Shown one piece after another: positions 9,116-19,640 of a stretch of DNA of 64,000 nt. Made by a program: the position numbers and the translations under genes. Each line of letters opens with the position of its first letter. Within the stretch, counting starts at the first letter, position 1. The stretch covers positions 2,232,001-2,296,000 of the forward strand of contig NZ_JAGGMQ010000001.1 of assembly GCF_017875465.1 (NCBI RefSeq). The letters are read 5' to 3'. This DNA is from Winslowiella toletana. Lineage in GTDB: Bacteria > Pseudomonadota > Gammaproteobacteria > Enterobacterales > Enterobacteriaceae. The notes under the pieces were generated by a model. It had not been told where the DNA came from, ran no database searches, and saw nothing but the letters and a program-made list of their open reading frames with translations.

Positions 9116-11137
9116 TTATTGCGGGGGAGATGTCGCCGTGTCGACCGGTGGCATCCAGCTTTCAAATGCCGCCAGCGGCAGCGCCTCGGAGTAAAGGTAA
9201 CCCTGGCCGATATGAATACCTCGCGCCAGCAGCCAGTCGCGCTGTTCAGGGGTTTCCACCCCTTCCGCCACCACGTCGATAGCGATAATGTCGGCAATCG
9301 CAGCGACGATTTTCACCATTGTATCGTCATCCGGCAACGCCGAAACAAAGCTGCGATCCATCTTCAGTTTGCTGATCGGTAGTGATTTAAACTGATGTAA
9401 AAAATTAAGGTTAGAGTAACCCATACCAAAATCGTCGAGCGCCACCGCAATACCGACGCGCTGCAACTCGCTTAACAAGGCGATCGCCTGCTCCGGATCG
9501 CCCACCTGCGCCGTTTCGGTGATTTCCAGCACCAGACTTCCCGGCAAAATACGATGACGCGCCAGTAAATCCTGTAAATGCGCGACTACGCCAGGATCGC
9601 GTAACTGCACCGCAGAAATATTGACGCTTAATGGCAACGTGATACCCCGTCGCTGCCAGCCCGCCAGTACCCGGCAGGACTCTTCAAACACCCAGCGTCC
9701 CAGCGCACCAATAACACCCAGCTCTTCCGCACCGATAATAAACCCTTCCGGCAGGCAGTAACTGCCGTCGCTCTGGCGCATTCGCAGCAGCGCTTCCGCA
9801 CCCACCAGCTTGCCGCTGCGCATATCGATTTGTGGTTGCAGGAACAGCGAGAACTGCTCGCGCTCCAGCCCCTGCAGAATGTCATGCTCCTGCGTCAGGC
9901 GTTTTTGCGCCCGTTCGGTCAGCAGCGGGTCGAAGAACAGTATCTGGTTTTTTCCCTGGTGGCGTGCCGACATCATCGCTGAGGTGGCGCGCCCCAGCAG
10001 CTCTGGCGCTTTCAGCGCGTCATCATCACGCTGCGCCATGCCTATGCTGACGCTGGGTCGTAATTGCATATGCTGTAACGCCACCGGCTGCGTCAGACGC
10101 GCCATCACATTGCGCGCCAGACGAATGGCGCGGAACGGACTGTTAGCTCGCTTGGCCAGCAGGGCAAAGTCACTGCCATTAAGTTGCGCCAGCACTGAAC
10201 GTTCATCGAGGCAGCTGCGGATTTTTTCCACCAGCGTCAGAATCAGGGTATCGCGCTGCTCATCGGTCAGTACTCCGTTCGCCTCCTGCAACGTCTCAAT
10301 GCGCAGCACCATAATGGTAAAGCTGCTGACGGCGCCGGCAGATTTCAGATGCTGCTCCAGCAGCGCTAAAAACAGCGTCTTATTCGGTAGGTCGGTCAGC
10401 GCCACATGAGTGGTCAGGCGGCTCATCTCATCGTGAATCGACTCCTGCACCTGCTGATTACGGTTGTAGCTGCGAATCAGCATGCCAATTTCATCATCCC
10501 GATGCAGCGGCGGAATGGTCAGCTTATGCGTCAGAAGATCCTGCGGCGGCAACTCCTGTAGCTCGCGGGCAATATCGCGCAGCGGGTGAACCATCAGGCG
10601 ATTAATACACCAGCTAATCGCTACCGACAGAATCAGCGCCAGCAGCAGATAGGTCGTCATCATGGTGGAGACGGTGCTGAGGATAAACTGGTACACCCGC
10701 CAGGAGTCCGCCTGCAACACCAGATAAGCCAGCGGCTTCGGCGCGGCGGTGCGCTCGGTGGCGTACAGCGGCACGGTAATTTGCACCGGCAATTCAAACA
10801 CCCGGGCGATAAGGCGTGGCACCGGCTTTTCCGGATCAAAATCGGTATGTAATGCCTGGAAGGCGTTAGGTAGCACCACATCGGCCCGCGTCAGAATGCC
10901 AGCCGGTTTTAACGAGTTAAGAATGCGTTCCGCCTCAGGAATATCGGCGCGCAGCACCGCTTCTGACAGCGGCTGACGGACGGTATGCGCGATATTTTCC
11001 ATTTGCTGGGCGTAGTCAGTCCTGCGCTGCTGCACAAAATGGAAAAGCTGGATAACGATAAATATACAGATGGTAATGATCGCAACCGCAGAAACCGTCG
11101 CCATCTGCTTAATCGTAAGGGAACGACTGACGCGCAA
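9116..11137 (-). CDS. pdeK: PdeK/YhjK-type membrane GGDEF-EAL cyclic-di-GMP phosphodiesterase
   Basis: Predicted 673 residues from a TTG at 11137, which has GGAGA 6 nt upstream and starts the conserved RVSRSLTIKQM sequence. The frame can be opened 28 codons further to an ATG at 11221, but that extension is not family-like. The protein has one N-terminal TM helix, a periplasmic sensor, a second TM helix, HAMP, a degenerate GGDEF (NGSDF) and an intact EAL domain (EALLR, DDFGMGYS, LKMDRSF, AEGVET). It should hydrolyse c-di-GMP, the activator of cellulose synthase, and it lies directly downstream of bcsC as in E. coli. Confidence 0.9.
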   Translation of the reverse strand: MRVSRSLTIKQMATVSAVAIITICIFIVIQLFHFVQQRRTDYAQQMENIAHTVRQPLSEAVLRADIPEAERILNSLKPAGILTRADVVLPNAFQALHTDFDPEKPVPRLIARVFELPVQITVPLYATERTAAPKPLAYLVLQADSWRVYQFILSTVSTMMTTYLLLALILSVAISWCINRLMVHPLRDIARELQELPPQDLLTHKLTIPPLHRDDEIGMLIRSYNRNQQVQESIHDEMSRLTTHVALTDLPNKTLFLALLEQHLKSAGAVSSFTIMVLRIETLQEANGVLTDEQRDTLILTLVEKIRSCLDERSVLAQLNGSDFALLAKRANSPFRAIRLARNVMARLTQPVALQHMQLRPSVSIGMAQRDDDALKAPELLGRATSAMMSARHQGKNQILFFDPLLTERAQKRLTQEHDILQGLEREQFSLFLQPQIDMRSGKLVGAEALLRMRQSDGSYCLPEGFIIGAEELGVIGALGRWVFEESCRVLAGWQRRGITLPLSVNISAVQLRDPGVVAHLQDLLARHRILPGSLVLEITETAQVGDPEQAIALLSELQRVGIAVALDDFGMGYSNLNFLHQFKSLPISKLKMDRSFVSALPDDDTMVKIVAAIADIIAIDVVAEGVETPEQRDWLLARGIHIGQGYLYSEALPLAAFESWMPPVDTATSPPQ

Positions 11138-11308
11138 AGCTATTCTCCAGGCACCCTCTGAGGGTATGAGAAGGCAAAAACTGCCCAGAGTATATCTCAT
11201 GCTGTGTGGTTTTTTATCCATGAGAATGCATGGGGTATGAGTGTTTAAGGGTTTTCCGAGTCAAAAGCGCCGCAAACAGGCCATATATCGACATTTCGCG
11301 ACAAAAGC

Positions 11309-14300
11309 CTATTTAAAATCGGCATAGGGAGTCAGCGGCTGCGGCGGCATATCCAGGTCTCCTTGCCAGCCTGCCATCGAGTAGCGCAGATACATTAAGC
11401 CATGGCTGGGGGTATAATTCTTCGCCTGCTGAATATCAATCCCGGCGCCCAGCGTCCAGTGGGCGGTTAAACGTCGCTCAATCACCGCCTGCAACGTATA
11501 GCCAACGCCGCCGCCGGTGCTGTCGTCAGATTGTGGATTCGCACTGGTGTTAAAACCGGGATAAACCGGATAACGCTGCTGGCTTTTGCTGCGTGAGTGC
11601 GACCAGGAAGCGGAGCCGGACAGATCATATGACCAGTTTTCCGTGCGCTGACGCCAGCTGACTGGCAACGCCAGTGAGAAATAGCTTTGCGGGCTGTAAT
11701 ACCCTCCCTGACCAAAGGCGTAATCACTCAGGTCTTTCTGGTAATGCCATACCATACTGCTGACACCGACGCTCATGCGGCGGTGAGCGTCATTAATCAG
11801 CTTATAGTAGTAGCCACCCATCAGACGTTCACGGCTATTGTCCGCGACATTTTCACCGGTGATTTGATGCGCGCTGAGATCGCCCCACAGACCAGAAGCC
11901 CCGCCCTGGTCGTAACTGAGGCTCAGCGCGCCACCGCTGGCGACCACTCCGCCCCAGCGACGTCCGCCTTCGCTGCTGGGGTCATATGCCCCGGCAAATG
12001 AGAGCAAAGAGCTGGCGATCGGGCGGCGTGATGCGGTAAAGGTCACACCAATATCGTTAAGGTCGGTGTTCCAGCTGATACCGCCGACCCAGTTGCGCAC
12101 CGCAAAACCGATTGGCGTGCTGCCGATATCCACCGACCAGCGCTGATTACGCCAGCCAATGGCGGGTGATACCCCCTCGGCGCGCTGCTTCAGGCCGCTG
12201 CTGCAACCGCTGGTATTATTATCGGCGCAGGTGCCAAACACCTCACGGTGGGCACCGTTTTCACTGTCAAAACTGCCGGCTGACAGCGCGACACGATCGA
12301 GACGCATAAAGCCTTTTCCCTGCGCAAGTGGGGTTTCAGCTTCCAGCATGGTGGTCCAGGCGCTCATATCTGAAACGCCACCACTGCCTTTGTTGCGTGA
12401 GTAATCCTGCTCCAGCGTCAGCGTGCTGTCCTGCTGACGCCAGAGATCGGCGGCATCGCTGCGCACACCGCGTTTCAGCCAGTCATCGCGTTCATCGCTG
12501 CGCATCAGCCGGGTAAAGCTGAGATTATCCTGCGGCAGCTGCGGGCTGATGCCGCTGGCGACCATCGCCTGGCGGTAATCATTTAGCGCCAGTTGTGGTT
12601 GCGTTTCCAGCCGCGCCGCATCACGGTATATCAGTGCACTGCTAAGCCCCGGCGGCGCACTGGCGACGCGGGTTTTCAGCCGGGCATACATAGCACGCGC
12701 ACGTGCTGTGTCGCCGATGCTTTGCCAGGCGCTGGCCACCCGACGTTGACGGTTAAGGGTTGTCTGTGGCGGCAGAGCCTGCAACGCGCTGCGCGCTTCA
12801 TCCTTACGGTTTAGCGCCACCAGCGCTTCGATACGTCCTGACGCCGCATCATCATCCTGCGGCAGCTGACGCAGTACCCGTTGATAGTGCTGTAAAGCCT
12901 GACCGGCATCGCCGCGCGCCAGCGCCCAGTCGGCCAGCGTATTATCGCGCGCCGCCGAGAAGGGCTGCTGTTGCAGCCAGACAATCGCCGCGCGCTCATT
13001 GCCGCCGTCGCGCAGGCGATTCGCCCGCGCCAGCATCTTATCCTGCTGCAAACGCGTCGCCAGCTGGTGCATATCCTGATCCCACTGCGCTTCTGGCAGC
13101 GTGTGCAACTGAGCCAGCGCCCGCTCGCCGCGTTCACTGGCGGAGAGATACAGCGCGTAAGCATAAACCTGAGCGCGGTCACCCGCCCGCCGTTGCGCCA
13201 TCGTCGCCATCAGATTATCCGCCTGCTGCGGCCAGCCCGCCTGGCGTAGCGTCGCCGCCAGCCGCGCGTTAAGCCAGATATCATCGGGGGCATCCTGTTG
13301 CGCCAGGCGATACTTGTCCGCCGCCGCCTGCCAGCGCCCCTGCCCGGCCAGCACATTGCCCTCTGCCTGCCGCGCATCGCTGCGCAGACTGTTCAGAGTG
13401 TTGCCGAGGGCGCGCTGCTGCGCCGGCGACAGATGACCGATAAACGCCAGCGCCTTTTGCGGCGACTGCTGCTGATAAAGATTACTCAGACGGCGCGCGG
13501 CGCTGCTGTTGCCTGGGTCGAGGTGCAGCGCGCGCAGGAACTGCTGTTCGGCAGTCGCGTAATTTTTACTGGCCAGCGCCACATCGCCAAGGCCCACTAG
13601 CGCGTAGCTGTCGCCGCTGTCGAGTGCATGCGCCTGCTGGTAATCGCGTTGTGCGGCGGCAAGATCGCCGCGCGCCAGCGCTTTATCGCCATTGTCGATC
13701 GCCAGCCAGTAGCGATCCGATTGCAGCAGGCTGCGCCATTTGCCGATGCTGGTGCTCTGCTGGCCCGCCTGAATCGCGCGCTCAAAATAGCCAATCGCCG
13801 CCGCCCGCTGATTCGCTCGTGACAGCGCCTGGCCTGTGGCTCCCAGCAGTTCAGCATCGTCTGGCGTGGCTTTTAATGCCGCGCGCAACGCCGGCAGCGC
13901 GGCGGCTCCTGCACCGCGATCCACCAGCGCCAGTCCGCGCATCCGCTGACGGTACGCCGGATCGGCCAGCAGCTTTTGCTGCCGCTCCATCTCCTGCAGC
14001 CCCCTGCGCCGCGCATCACCCGCGTTAAAGGTATCGAGATAAGCCTGTAACTGCGCCACGCTGATGGCGGAAACCGGCTGCGAGACAATACGCGCCAGCC
14101 ACAGATTCGCCGCCTGTTCCCGTCCCGCCGGATTTTGCGCCACCGCTTTGAGCTGGCTGAATGCCTGGTTATCGCTATTGCGTTGCAGCTGTATCTGAGC
14201 AATCTGTATCCGCACGCCAATATGCCCCGGATACTGCTGATCCAGCGCCTGTAAGCGGGTCAGAGCCAGATTCTGCTGGCCGTCGATACGCGCCACCAGT

Positions 14301-14761
14301 CGCCAGTACTCCAGCGCAATATCCACGCTGGGGAAAACGCCGTTAAACTGTTTATCGTACGCACTTCTGGCTGCCGCCAGCCGTCCGGAGGTAGCCAGCA
14401 AACGTGCCTGTTGCAGCTGCTGACGCCCTTCCGCTGATACCAGCAACATCGCCGCAGCTGCCTGCTGTGCGGCGACGGAACCTGGCGCGATGCGATTCAG
14501 CTGCGCCATTAAACGCTGCGCTTTTGCCTGATCGCCCTGATGCAGCGCCAGCCGCAGCTGTGCGGCCATCAGTTCCGGGTTATCAGGATCAATTTTCTCC
14601 AGGCGATAAATCGACTGGTTCACCAGATCGTCTTTATTTGTCGCTTCGCCAGTACGGATTTGCTGCAACAGCCAGTCAACCGGCGCCACCTGGCGGGCAA
14701 CCACCGTGGTGGTAACGCCGGGCAGCAGCAGCGCCAGACATGGCCAGACTTTACTGACCAC
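11309..14761 (-). CDS. bcsC: BcsC, cellulose export outer-membrane porin with TPR domain (operon 1)
   Basis: 1150 residues (E. coli 1157). A signal peptide is followed by about 700 residues of tetratricopeptide repeats, which span the periplasm and contact BcsB/BcsG, and by a C-terminal beta-barrel (BCSC_C; GGxSWNTD, RWGG, SYDQGG and WHYQKDLSDYAFGQGGYYSPQ segments) that ends in a terminal aromatic, ADFK-type tail. Translation starts at GTG 14761, sharing its first G with the bcsB TAG stop, with GAGGA upstream. In E. coli bcsZ lies between bcsB and bcsC; here it is missing. The reading frame is intact. Confidence 0.93.
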   Translation of the reverse strand: MVSKVWPCLALLLPGVTTTVVARQVAPVDWLLQQIRTGEATNKDDLVNQSIYRLEKIDPDNPELMAAQLRLALHQGDQAKAQRLMAQLNRIAPGSVAAQQAAAAMLLVSAEGRQQLQQARLLATSGRLAAARSAYDKQFNGVFPSVDIALEYWRLVARIDGQQNLALTRLQALDQQYPGHIGVRIQIAQIQLQRNSDNQAFSQLKAVAQNPAGREQAANLWLARIVSQPVSAISVAQLQAYLDTFNAGDARRRGLQEMERQQKLLADPAYRQRMRGLALVDRGAGAAALPALRAALKATPDDAELLGATGQALSRANQRAAAIGYFERAIQAGQQSTSIGKWRSLLQSDRYWLAIDNGDKALARGDLAAAQRDYQQAHALDSGDSYALVGLGDVALASKNYATAEQQFLRALHLDPGNSSAARRLSNLYQQQSPQKALAFIGHLSPAQQRALGNTLNSLRSDARQAEGNVLAGQGRWQAAADKYRLAQQDAPDDIWLNARLAATLRQAGWPQQADNLMATMAQRRAGDRAQVYAYALYLSASERGERALAQLHTLPEAQWDQDMHQLATRLQQDKMLARANRLRDGGNERAAIVWLQQQPFSAARDNTLADWALARGDAGQALQHYQRVLRQLPQDDDAASGRIEALVALNRKDEARSALQALPPQTTLNRQRRVASAWQSIGDTARARAMYARLKTRVASAPPGLSSALIYRDAARLETQPQLALNDYRQAMVASGISPQLPQDNLSFTRLMRSDERDDWLKRGVRSDAADLWRQQDSTLTLEQDYSRNKGSGGVSDMSAWTTMLEAETPLAQGKGFMRLDRVALSAGSFDSENGAHREVFGTCADNNTSGCSSGLKQRAEGVSPAIGWRNQRWSVDIGSTPIGFAVRNWVGGISWNTDLNDIGVTFTASRRPIASSLLSFAGAYDPSSEGGRRWGGVVASGGALSLSYDQGGASGLWGDLSAHQITGENVADNSRERLMGGYYYKLINDAHRRMSVGVSSMVWHYQKDLSDYAFGQGGYYSPQSYFSLALPVSWRQRTENWSYDLSGSASWSHSRSKSQQRYPVYPGFNTSANPQSDDSTGGGVGYTLQAVIERRLTAHWTLGAGIDIQQAKNYTPSHGLMYLRYSMAGWQGDLDMPPQPLTPYADFK

Positions 14762-17037
14762 TAATGGCTATCCTCATCGCCGAGACGACGACGGCTGACC
14801 AGCCGCATCACCCGCCAGATCAGCAGGGCAAACAGAATCACCACCACCACGGTAAACAGCGCCAGCCATACCGGATGCGTTGCCAGCGCATTCCACAACC
14901 GCTCCCACCATGGCAGGTAGCCGACATCATAGTTATCACCAACACGCAGGCTGTTCACCCCGGACTCGCGCACAATCGCCACCGAACCGTAGATCGCCGC
15001 GCGTTTGCCGCTGTCCAGCAGCGCATTATTTAATAATTCCCAGCCACGCGGACTGTCGGCCATCAGCGCCACCACACTGCGCTGGTCGTGGAATGGCGAC
15101 TGAAAACCGACAATCGCAGCCATCGGTCCGCTGGAGCCGATAGTGGTCTGACTTTCTGCCTGACGGTCACTGGCGGAGGCATCGACATTATCCAGCACCG
15201 TCTGACGGTTCGGCTTATTTACCCAGCTTTTTGCCGTGTCCACCAGCAGATTGATTTTGCTCTCCTCACGCAGCTGTTGCGGAATCACGCCAATCATCAG
15301 CAGATCGGCGTCGCTGCTCTTCGCCTTGCTCCAGTCATCGCTAATCTGCACGTTCAGTGCCGGATAACCGGTTTGCGCGCCGATATTTCCGAGGGCATTA
15401 AGCAGTGCGCTGACCTGCTCGCTGGAAGGCTGTGGCGTAACCAGCACCAAAGTTTGCGCCAGATCGGCATTACGGCTGAACGGGAAACCGGCATTGGCAA
15501 AAGCGCCCAGCGAAGGCATCTGCATAAAGTGGCGATAGCCGGAGAAATCCACCGTCGAATCGCCATCGATAACAATATGATTGCCCACCGGCGTCACGGT
15601 TTCACAGCGGCCATCGCTGGTGCCGCCGATAATGGTGGTGGCGTAATCGAAATCAAAACGCATCTGATTCACCACGCCAAGGCGCAGCGCCGGAATGCGC
15701 AGCTGATTATTGCTCTCCTGTAGCCCCTGAATCAGTGGAATATGCAGCAGCTGACGTCCGCTATCCTGCTTCATCGACAGCGGGTAATCCTGCATAAACT
15801 GCTCATTAAGATGGATCGCCAGCCGTGAGCCGTCATTCTGCAATGGCGAGGTATAGCGGTAACGAATGTCCATATCGATACCGCGTGCGCGGATCAGAAA
15901 CAGGTCCGGCGGCAGATTCATATTCAGCGTAATCGGCGCGGGTTGCATACCGCTGGCCTGGAACTGGTTTTCATACTGCTGAAGTTCCGAGAAAGTGGTC
16001 GGGCGATCGGTACGCACCCAGCGCGGTGCATCATACGACTGACGTGGCGCCAGCGATTTTACGCTGTCGATAGTCGACTGCTGGCCGCGCAGCAACACGT
16101 CACCCTGCGCAATGCCGCGCACCGCGGTAATCAGATCCTGATCGTTACGTCCCAGCACCAGCAGCAGTTTCTGATACGGATTATCCGGGCGGCTGATGAT
16201 TTCCACCGTCGGTTTCTGCACCGCCGGATAATCTTTCAGAAAATCGGGACGTCGGTCGTTAGTGGCAAACACCACCGCATGCTGCTGTGGCGGCAACTGG
16301 TTATACAGCACCGGGAATGCCTGACCATGCCATTCGGCCTGCACGCCAAACCAGGAAGCCAGCATCGCTGCGGCCTTCTGCTGCGCTAAATCCGGTTGGG
16401 CGGCAAATACCATTGGCAGTGACAGCGGACGACTGTCGCGGCTGTCAAAGAAGGGTTCCGGGAAATGGGACAGGTCATTTTTCACCGGCAGTTTCTGCAT
16501 GCTGAGATCGAGCGAGCTGTCTTTACCGATATCCAGCCAGATGGAACTGTAAGCCGGATTTTCACAAACGTTGGTGTAATGTCCCACCAGCTCCATGCGG
16601 ATACGGTTAAAATCGCCGATAAAACGCGGATCGATATTAACCTGCGTCTGCTGGCTTTTGCCCAGCTGATCCGCCGTCACCGTCACCAGACCGACTAACT
16701 CATCATTCAGGTAGATTTTCAGATGTGACATCACCGGCAGCAACGACGGTGAAGGACGATAGTGCAGATTCAGCACCGCTTTGGTGACCACTTCATCACT
16801 GCGCACGCCAAATTCAATCTGTCCCTGCGGGCGGGCGCCACGCAGATCAAAGCTTCCCGGCGGCGGCGCAACTTTGCTGAATGGCAACACGTCTTCACGC
16901 AGCGGCGGCGCTGGGTCGATGGTTACTGGCGACGACCCGGTGGTCAGCGCATTATTGCTTACTGTTACCGGGGCGGCATACGACAGGGGCATCACCACCA
17001 TCAATAACGCGCTATACCAGCTTAGTTTTCTCGTCAT
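14761..17037 (-). CDS. bcsB: BcsB, periplasmic cellulose synthase subunit (operon 1)
   Basis: 758 residues (E. coli 779). Signal peptide, then two carbohydrate-binding/flavodoxin-like repeats, and a C-terminal TM anchor (WLALFTVVVVILFALLIW) with a short basic tail, which packs against BcsA and helps form the active synthase. It lies 14 bp downstream of bcsA and overlaps the bcsC start by one base. It is distinctly different from the 836-residue BcsB of the second operon, so the two are not a recent duplication. Confidence 0.93.
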   Translation of the reverse strand: MTRKLSWYSALLMVVMPLSYAAPVTVSNNALTTGSSPVTIDPAPPLREDVLPFSKVAPPPGSFDLRGARPQGQIEFGVRSDEVVTKAVLNLHYRPSPSLLPVMSHLKIYLNDELVGLVTVTADQLGKSQQTQVNIDPRFIGDFNRIRMELVGHYTNVCENPAYSSIWLDIGKDSSLDLSMQKLPVKNDLSHFPEPFFDSRDSRPLSLPMVFAAQPDLAQQKAAAMLASWFGVQAEWHGQAFPVLYNQLPPQQHAVVFATNDRRPDFLKDYPAVQKPTVEIISRPDNPYQKLLLVLGRNDQDLITAVRGIAQGDVLLRGQQSTIDSVKSLAPRQSYDAPRWVRTDRPTTFSELQQYENQFQASGMQPAPITLNMNLPPDLFLIRARGIDMDIRYRYTSPLQNDGSRLAIHLNEQFMQDYPLSMKQDSGRQLLHIPLIQGLQESNNQLRIPALRLGVVNQMRFDFDYATTIIGGTSDGRCETVTPVGNHIVIDGDSTVDFSGYRHFMQMPSLGAFANAGFPFSRNADLAQTLVLVTPQPSSEQVSALLNALGNIGAQTGYPALNVQISDDWSKAKSSDADLLMIGVIPQQLREESKINLLVDTAKSWVNKPNRQTVLDNVDASASDRQAESQTTIGSSGPMAAIVGFQSPFHDQRSVVALMADSPRGWELLNNALLDSGKRAAIYGSVAIVRESGVNSLRVGDNYDVGYLPWWERLWNALATHPVWLALFTVVVVILFALLIWRVMRLVSRRRLGDEDSH

Positions 17038-17051
17038 GTTGTCATCATCAA

Positions 17052-19640
17052 TTAGTGAGTTTTTGCCGCAGCGGTCAGTGGGCCTTTAGGCAGGAACGAG
17101 CCGATCCACAGCATAAGATCGGTAAGTGCGCCGAACAGACGGCGCAGACCCGGAGGGCCATATTCCGCCAGACGGACATAACCTTTAAAGCCCAGCAGCA
17201 TAATGTCAGCCAGGCTATGCATCGGTTTATCTTCCGGAAAACCGTCCTGCCATAATGCCCAGGTATCGGCCCGGGCGAAGGTACACTGAATAAATTCAAT
17301 ATGTTGTCTGGTGCTGAGTCCTTGCAGACTGAGACCGGCACGGCGGCCAAACACGCGCTGCACATAACAGGGGAAACTGAACTCCTGCTGACCGCGTTTC
17401 AGCAGCAGGAAGACCTGCTCTTCAGCGCGCAGCAGCCCTTCATCCCGCAACTCCAGTCCGACACTGGCATCGGAATAGTCACGCAGGGTGCAGGGCAGCA
17501 TATGGCCGCTGGCGCTCATAATCGCTGCTGGCATGGCGATTTCCACCCGGTGCGATTCGCGGATCTGCCGTGCTTCCACCGATACCGCTACCGCGCCACC
17601 CAGAATAATCATGTTGTAAATCACCCATACCGAGCTGACCAGCACCGTCATGATTTCCGTTTCCGGCCCGTTATACAGCCGCCAGACGGCGGCAAACAGA
17701 CCCGCCAGATTCAGCAACACCAGAAACATATAAGGCCGGGTGATCACCCAGTCGAGATGACGCTCCCCAACCAGTCCGCCTTTCGCGGTGACGTTAAATT
17801 TGCCTTTACGCGGGTTAAACAGCGCCACCGTGGTCGGACGGGCGATATACCAGGCCAGCACCGTTTCATAGATATCGCTCCAGAACGAGTGGCGATAGCG
17901 CCCCTGGATACGCGAGTTTGTCAGACTGGTGTGGATCATATGCGGCAGCACGTAGATGGCGATCGCCAGCGCCGGCGCAAAAATAATAAAGGCATGGCAC
18001 AGCAGAAACGCCAGTGGCGCCAGCAGGAAAATCAGCCGTGGAATACCGGAGAGAAAATGCAGCATGGCGTTGGCGTAACAGAGGCGCTGCACCAGCTTCA
18101 GCCCTTTGCCCAGCAGCGGATTATCCAGCCGGAAGATCTGCGCCATGCCGCGCGCCCAGCGGATACGCTGGCCGATATGCGCCGATAAACTTTCCGTCGC
18201 CAGTCCGGCGGCCTGCGGAATACGAATATAGGCCGAGGTGTAGCCCTGCCGGTGCATACGCAGTGAAGTATGCGCATCTTCCGTCACCGTGCCGGTGGCG
18301 ATGCCGCCGACCGCATCCAGCGCGCTGCGGCGGATCACCGCACAGGAGCCACAGAAAAAAGTGGCGTCCCAGACATCATTGCCATCCTGCACCAGGCCAT
18401 AAAACAGCGTGCCCTCATTCGGCGTACGGCGGAAGCGGCCGAGATTGCGTTCAAACGGATCCGGCGAGAAAAAGTGGTGCGGCGTCTGCAACATTCCCAG
18501 CTTCGGCTCTTTGATAAACCAGCCCATGGTCATTTGCAGAAACGAACGCGTCGGCACATGGTCGCAGTCAAAAATCGCCAGATACTCGCCGCGACAGACG
18601 TTTTGCAGCGCATGGTTAATATTACCCGCCTTAGCATGCTCATTGTTTTCACGCGCCACATAGTGAATGCCAATGCTGGCGGCGAACTCACGAAACGCCG
18701 GACGGTTGCCATCATCGAGCAGATAGATATTGATTTTGTCGTGCGGCCAGTCGATACCCAGCACGGCGTAAAGGGTCGGTTTCACCACGCTAAGCGGCTC
18801 GTTAAAAGTGGGCACCAGCACATCAATCGTCGGCCAGCTGGCGCACTCTTTCGGTAACGGCACCGGCTGACGATTCAGCGGCCATAAAGTCTGGAAATAA
18901 CCGAGGATCAGTACTATCCATGAGAAGGTTTCCGCCGCAATCAGCATCAGGCCAAAGGTCAGACTAAGCGGGTCATCCCAGTTCAGCGTCGAGGTGTAGC
19001 GCCACCACAGATAGCGGCAGGAGACGGTGAGCGACAATACAATCAGCATGGTGGTCGATAAGCGGCCAGGTATGCGACGCACCACCATCGCCACCGCCCA
19101 CAGCAACAGCACAAAGATAAACTGGGTAAACAGATCGAACGGCTGGGTGATACACAGCAGCGCCAGCAGGGTTGCAAGCGTGGCGCAGACGCCATACAGC
19201 AATAGTCGTAGCCGCGGATTTAGCCGCTCCAGCCGTGCTTCAGAACGCCCGGACAATTTTTGCTGCTGCGCGCGCTGCGGCAACGCGTTGAGCCATGCAT
19301 GCACACGCCGACGCGCGCGTGACAGGGGATTAACAGCTTGCTGGTTACGCCGGGCATAAAATGGCGCCGTCAGCAGCAGCCACAGGCTCTGAATCAGATA
19401 ACGCAGCGCATCCGCCGTACGCGGACATTCGGCAGAGATATGGGGAAATAACGCGCGACGCTGACGAATAATATTCTGCCACGCTGGCGTTTCCAGCCGC
19501 AGCAGTGACCAGCTCAGTATTACCCAGATGCACTGCAGGGCGGCGGCCAGTCTGCCCGCACCACAGCGGCGATAGCCGCCATAGCGCTGGCTCAGTGCCT
19601 GCGAAACCGTGGGAATCAACAGCCAGCGCAGGGGATTCAT
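17052..19640 (-). CDS. bcsA: BcsA, catalytic UDP-glucose cellulose synthase (operon 1, E. coli type)
   Basis: 862 residues, with the extra N-terminal extension of E. coli BcsA (872). GT2 catalytic motifs are intact: DDGNR, DCDHVP, TED and QRIRWARG, plus the FFCGSC finger region and the gating-loop FNVTAKGG. The C-terminal PilZ domain has the arginine motif RESHR, but the second motif reads DYSDAS where the DxSxxG consensus (DFSDGG in E. coli) ends in Gly. The start overlaps the bcsQ stop by ATGA. It polymerises beta-1,4-glucan and translocates it through the inner membrane under c-di-GMP control. The Gly-to-Ser change may alter c-di-GMP response (inference). Confidence 0.95.
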   Translation of the reverse strand: MNPLRWLLIPTVSQALSQRYGGYRRCGAGRLAAALQCIWVILSWSLLRLETPAWQNIIRQRRALFPHISAECPRTADALRYLIQSLWLLLTAPFYARRNQQAVNPLSRARRRVHAWLNALPQRAQQQKLSGRSEARLERLNPRLRLLLYGVCATLATLLALLCITQPFDLFTQFIFVLLLWAVAMVVRRIPGRLSTTMLIVLSLTVSCRYLWWRYTSTLNWDDPLSLTFGLMLIAAETFSWIVLILGYFQTLWPLNRQPVPLPKECASWPTIDVLVPTFNEPLSVVKPTLYAVLGIDWPHDKINIYLLDDGNRPAFREFAASIGIHYVARENNEHAKAGNINHALQNVCRGEYLAIFDCDHVPTRSFLQMTMGWFIKEPKLGMLQTPHHFFSPDPFERNLGRFRRTPNEGTLFYGLVQDGNDVWDATFFCGSCAVIRRSALDAVGGIATGTVTEDAHTSLRMHRQGYTSAYIRIPQAAGLATESLSAHIGQRIRWARGMAQIFRLDNPLLGKGLKLVQRLCYANAMLHFLSGIPRLIFLLAPLAFLLCHAFIIFAPALAIAIYVLPHMIHTSLTNSRIQGRYRHSFWSDIYETVLAWYIARPTTVALFNPRKGKFNVTAKGGLVGERHLDWVITRPYMFLVLLNLAGLFAAVWRLYNGPETEIMTVLVSSVWVIYNMIILGGAVAVSVEARQIRESHRVEIAMPAAIMSASGHMLPCTLRDYSDASVGLELRDEGLLRAEEQVFLLLKRGQQEFSFPCYVQRVFGRRAGLSLQGLSTRQHIEFIQCTFARADTWALWQDGFPEDKPMHSLADIMLLGFKGYVRLAEYGPPGLRRLFGALTDLMLWIGSFLPKGPLTAAAKTH

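Noticed and set aside
12760..13272. Long open frames opposite bcsC and other GC-rich genes
   Set aside because: Antisense frames with biased composition produced by the high-GC third positions of the true gene; no start signals or known domains.
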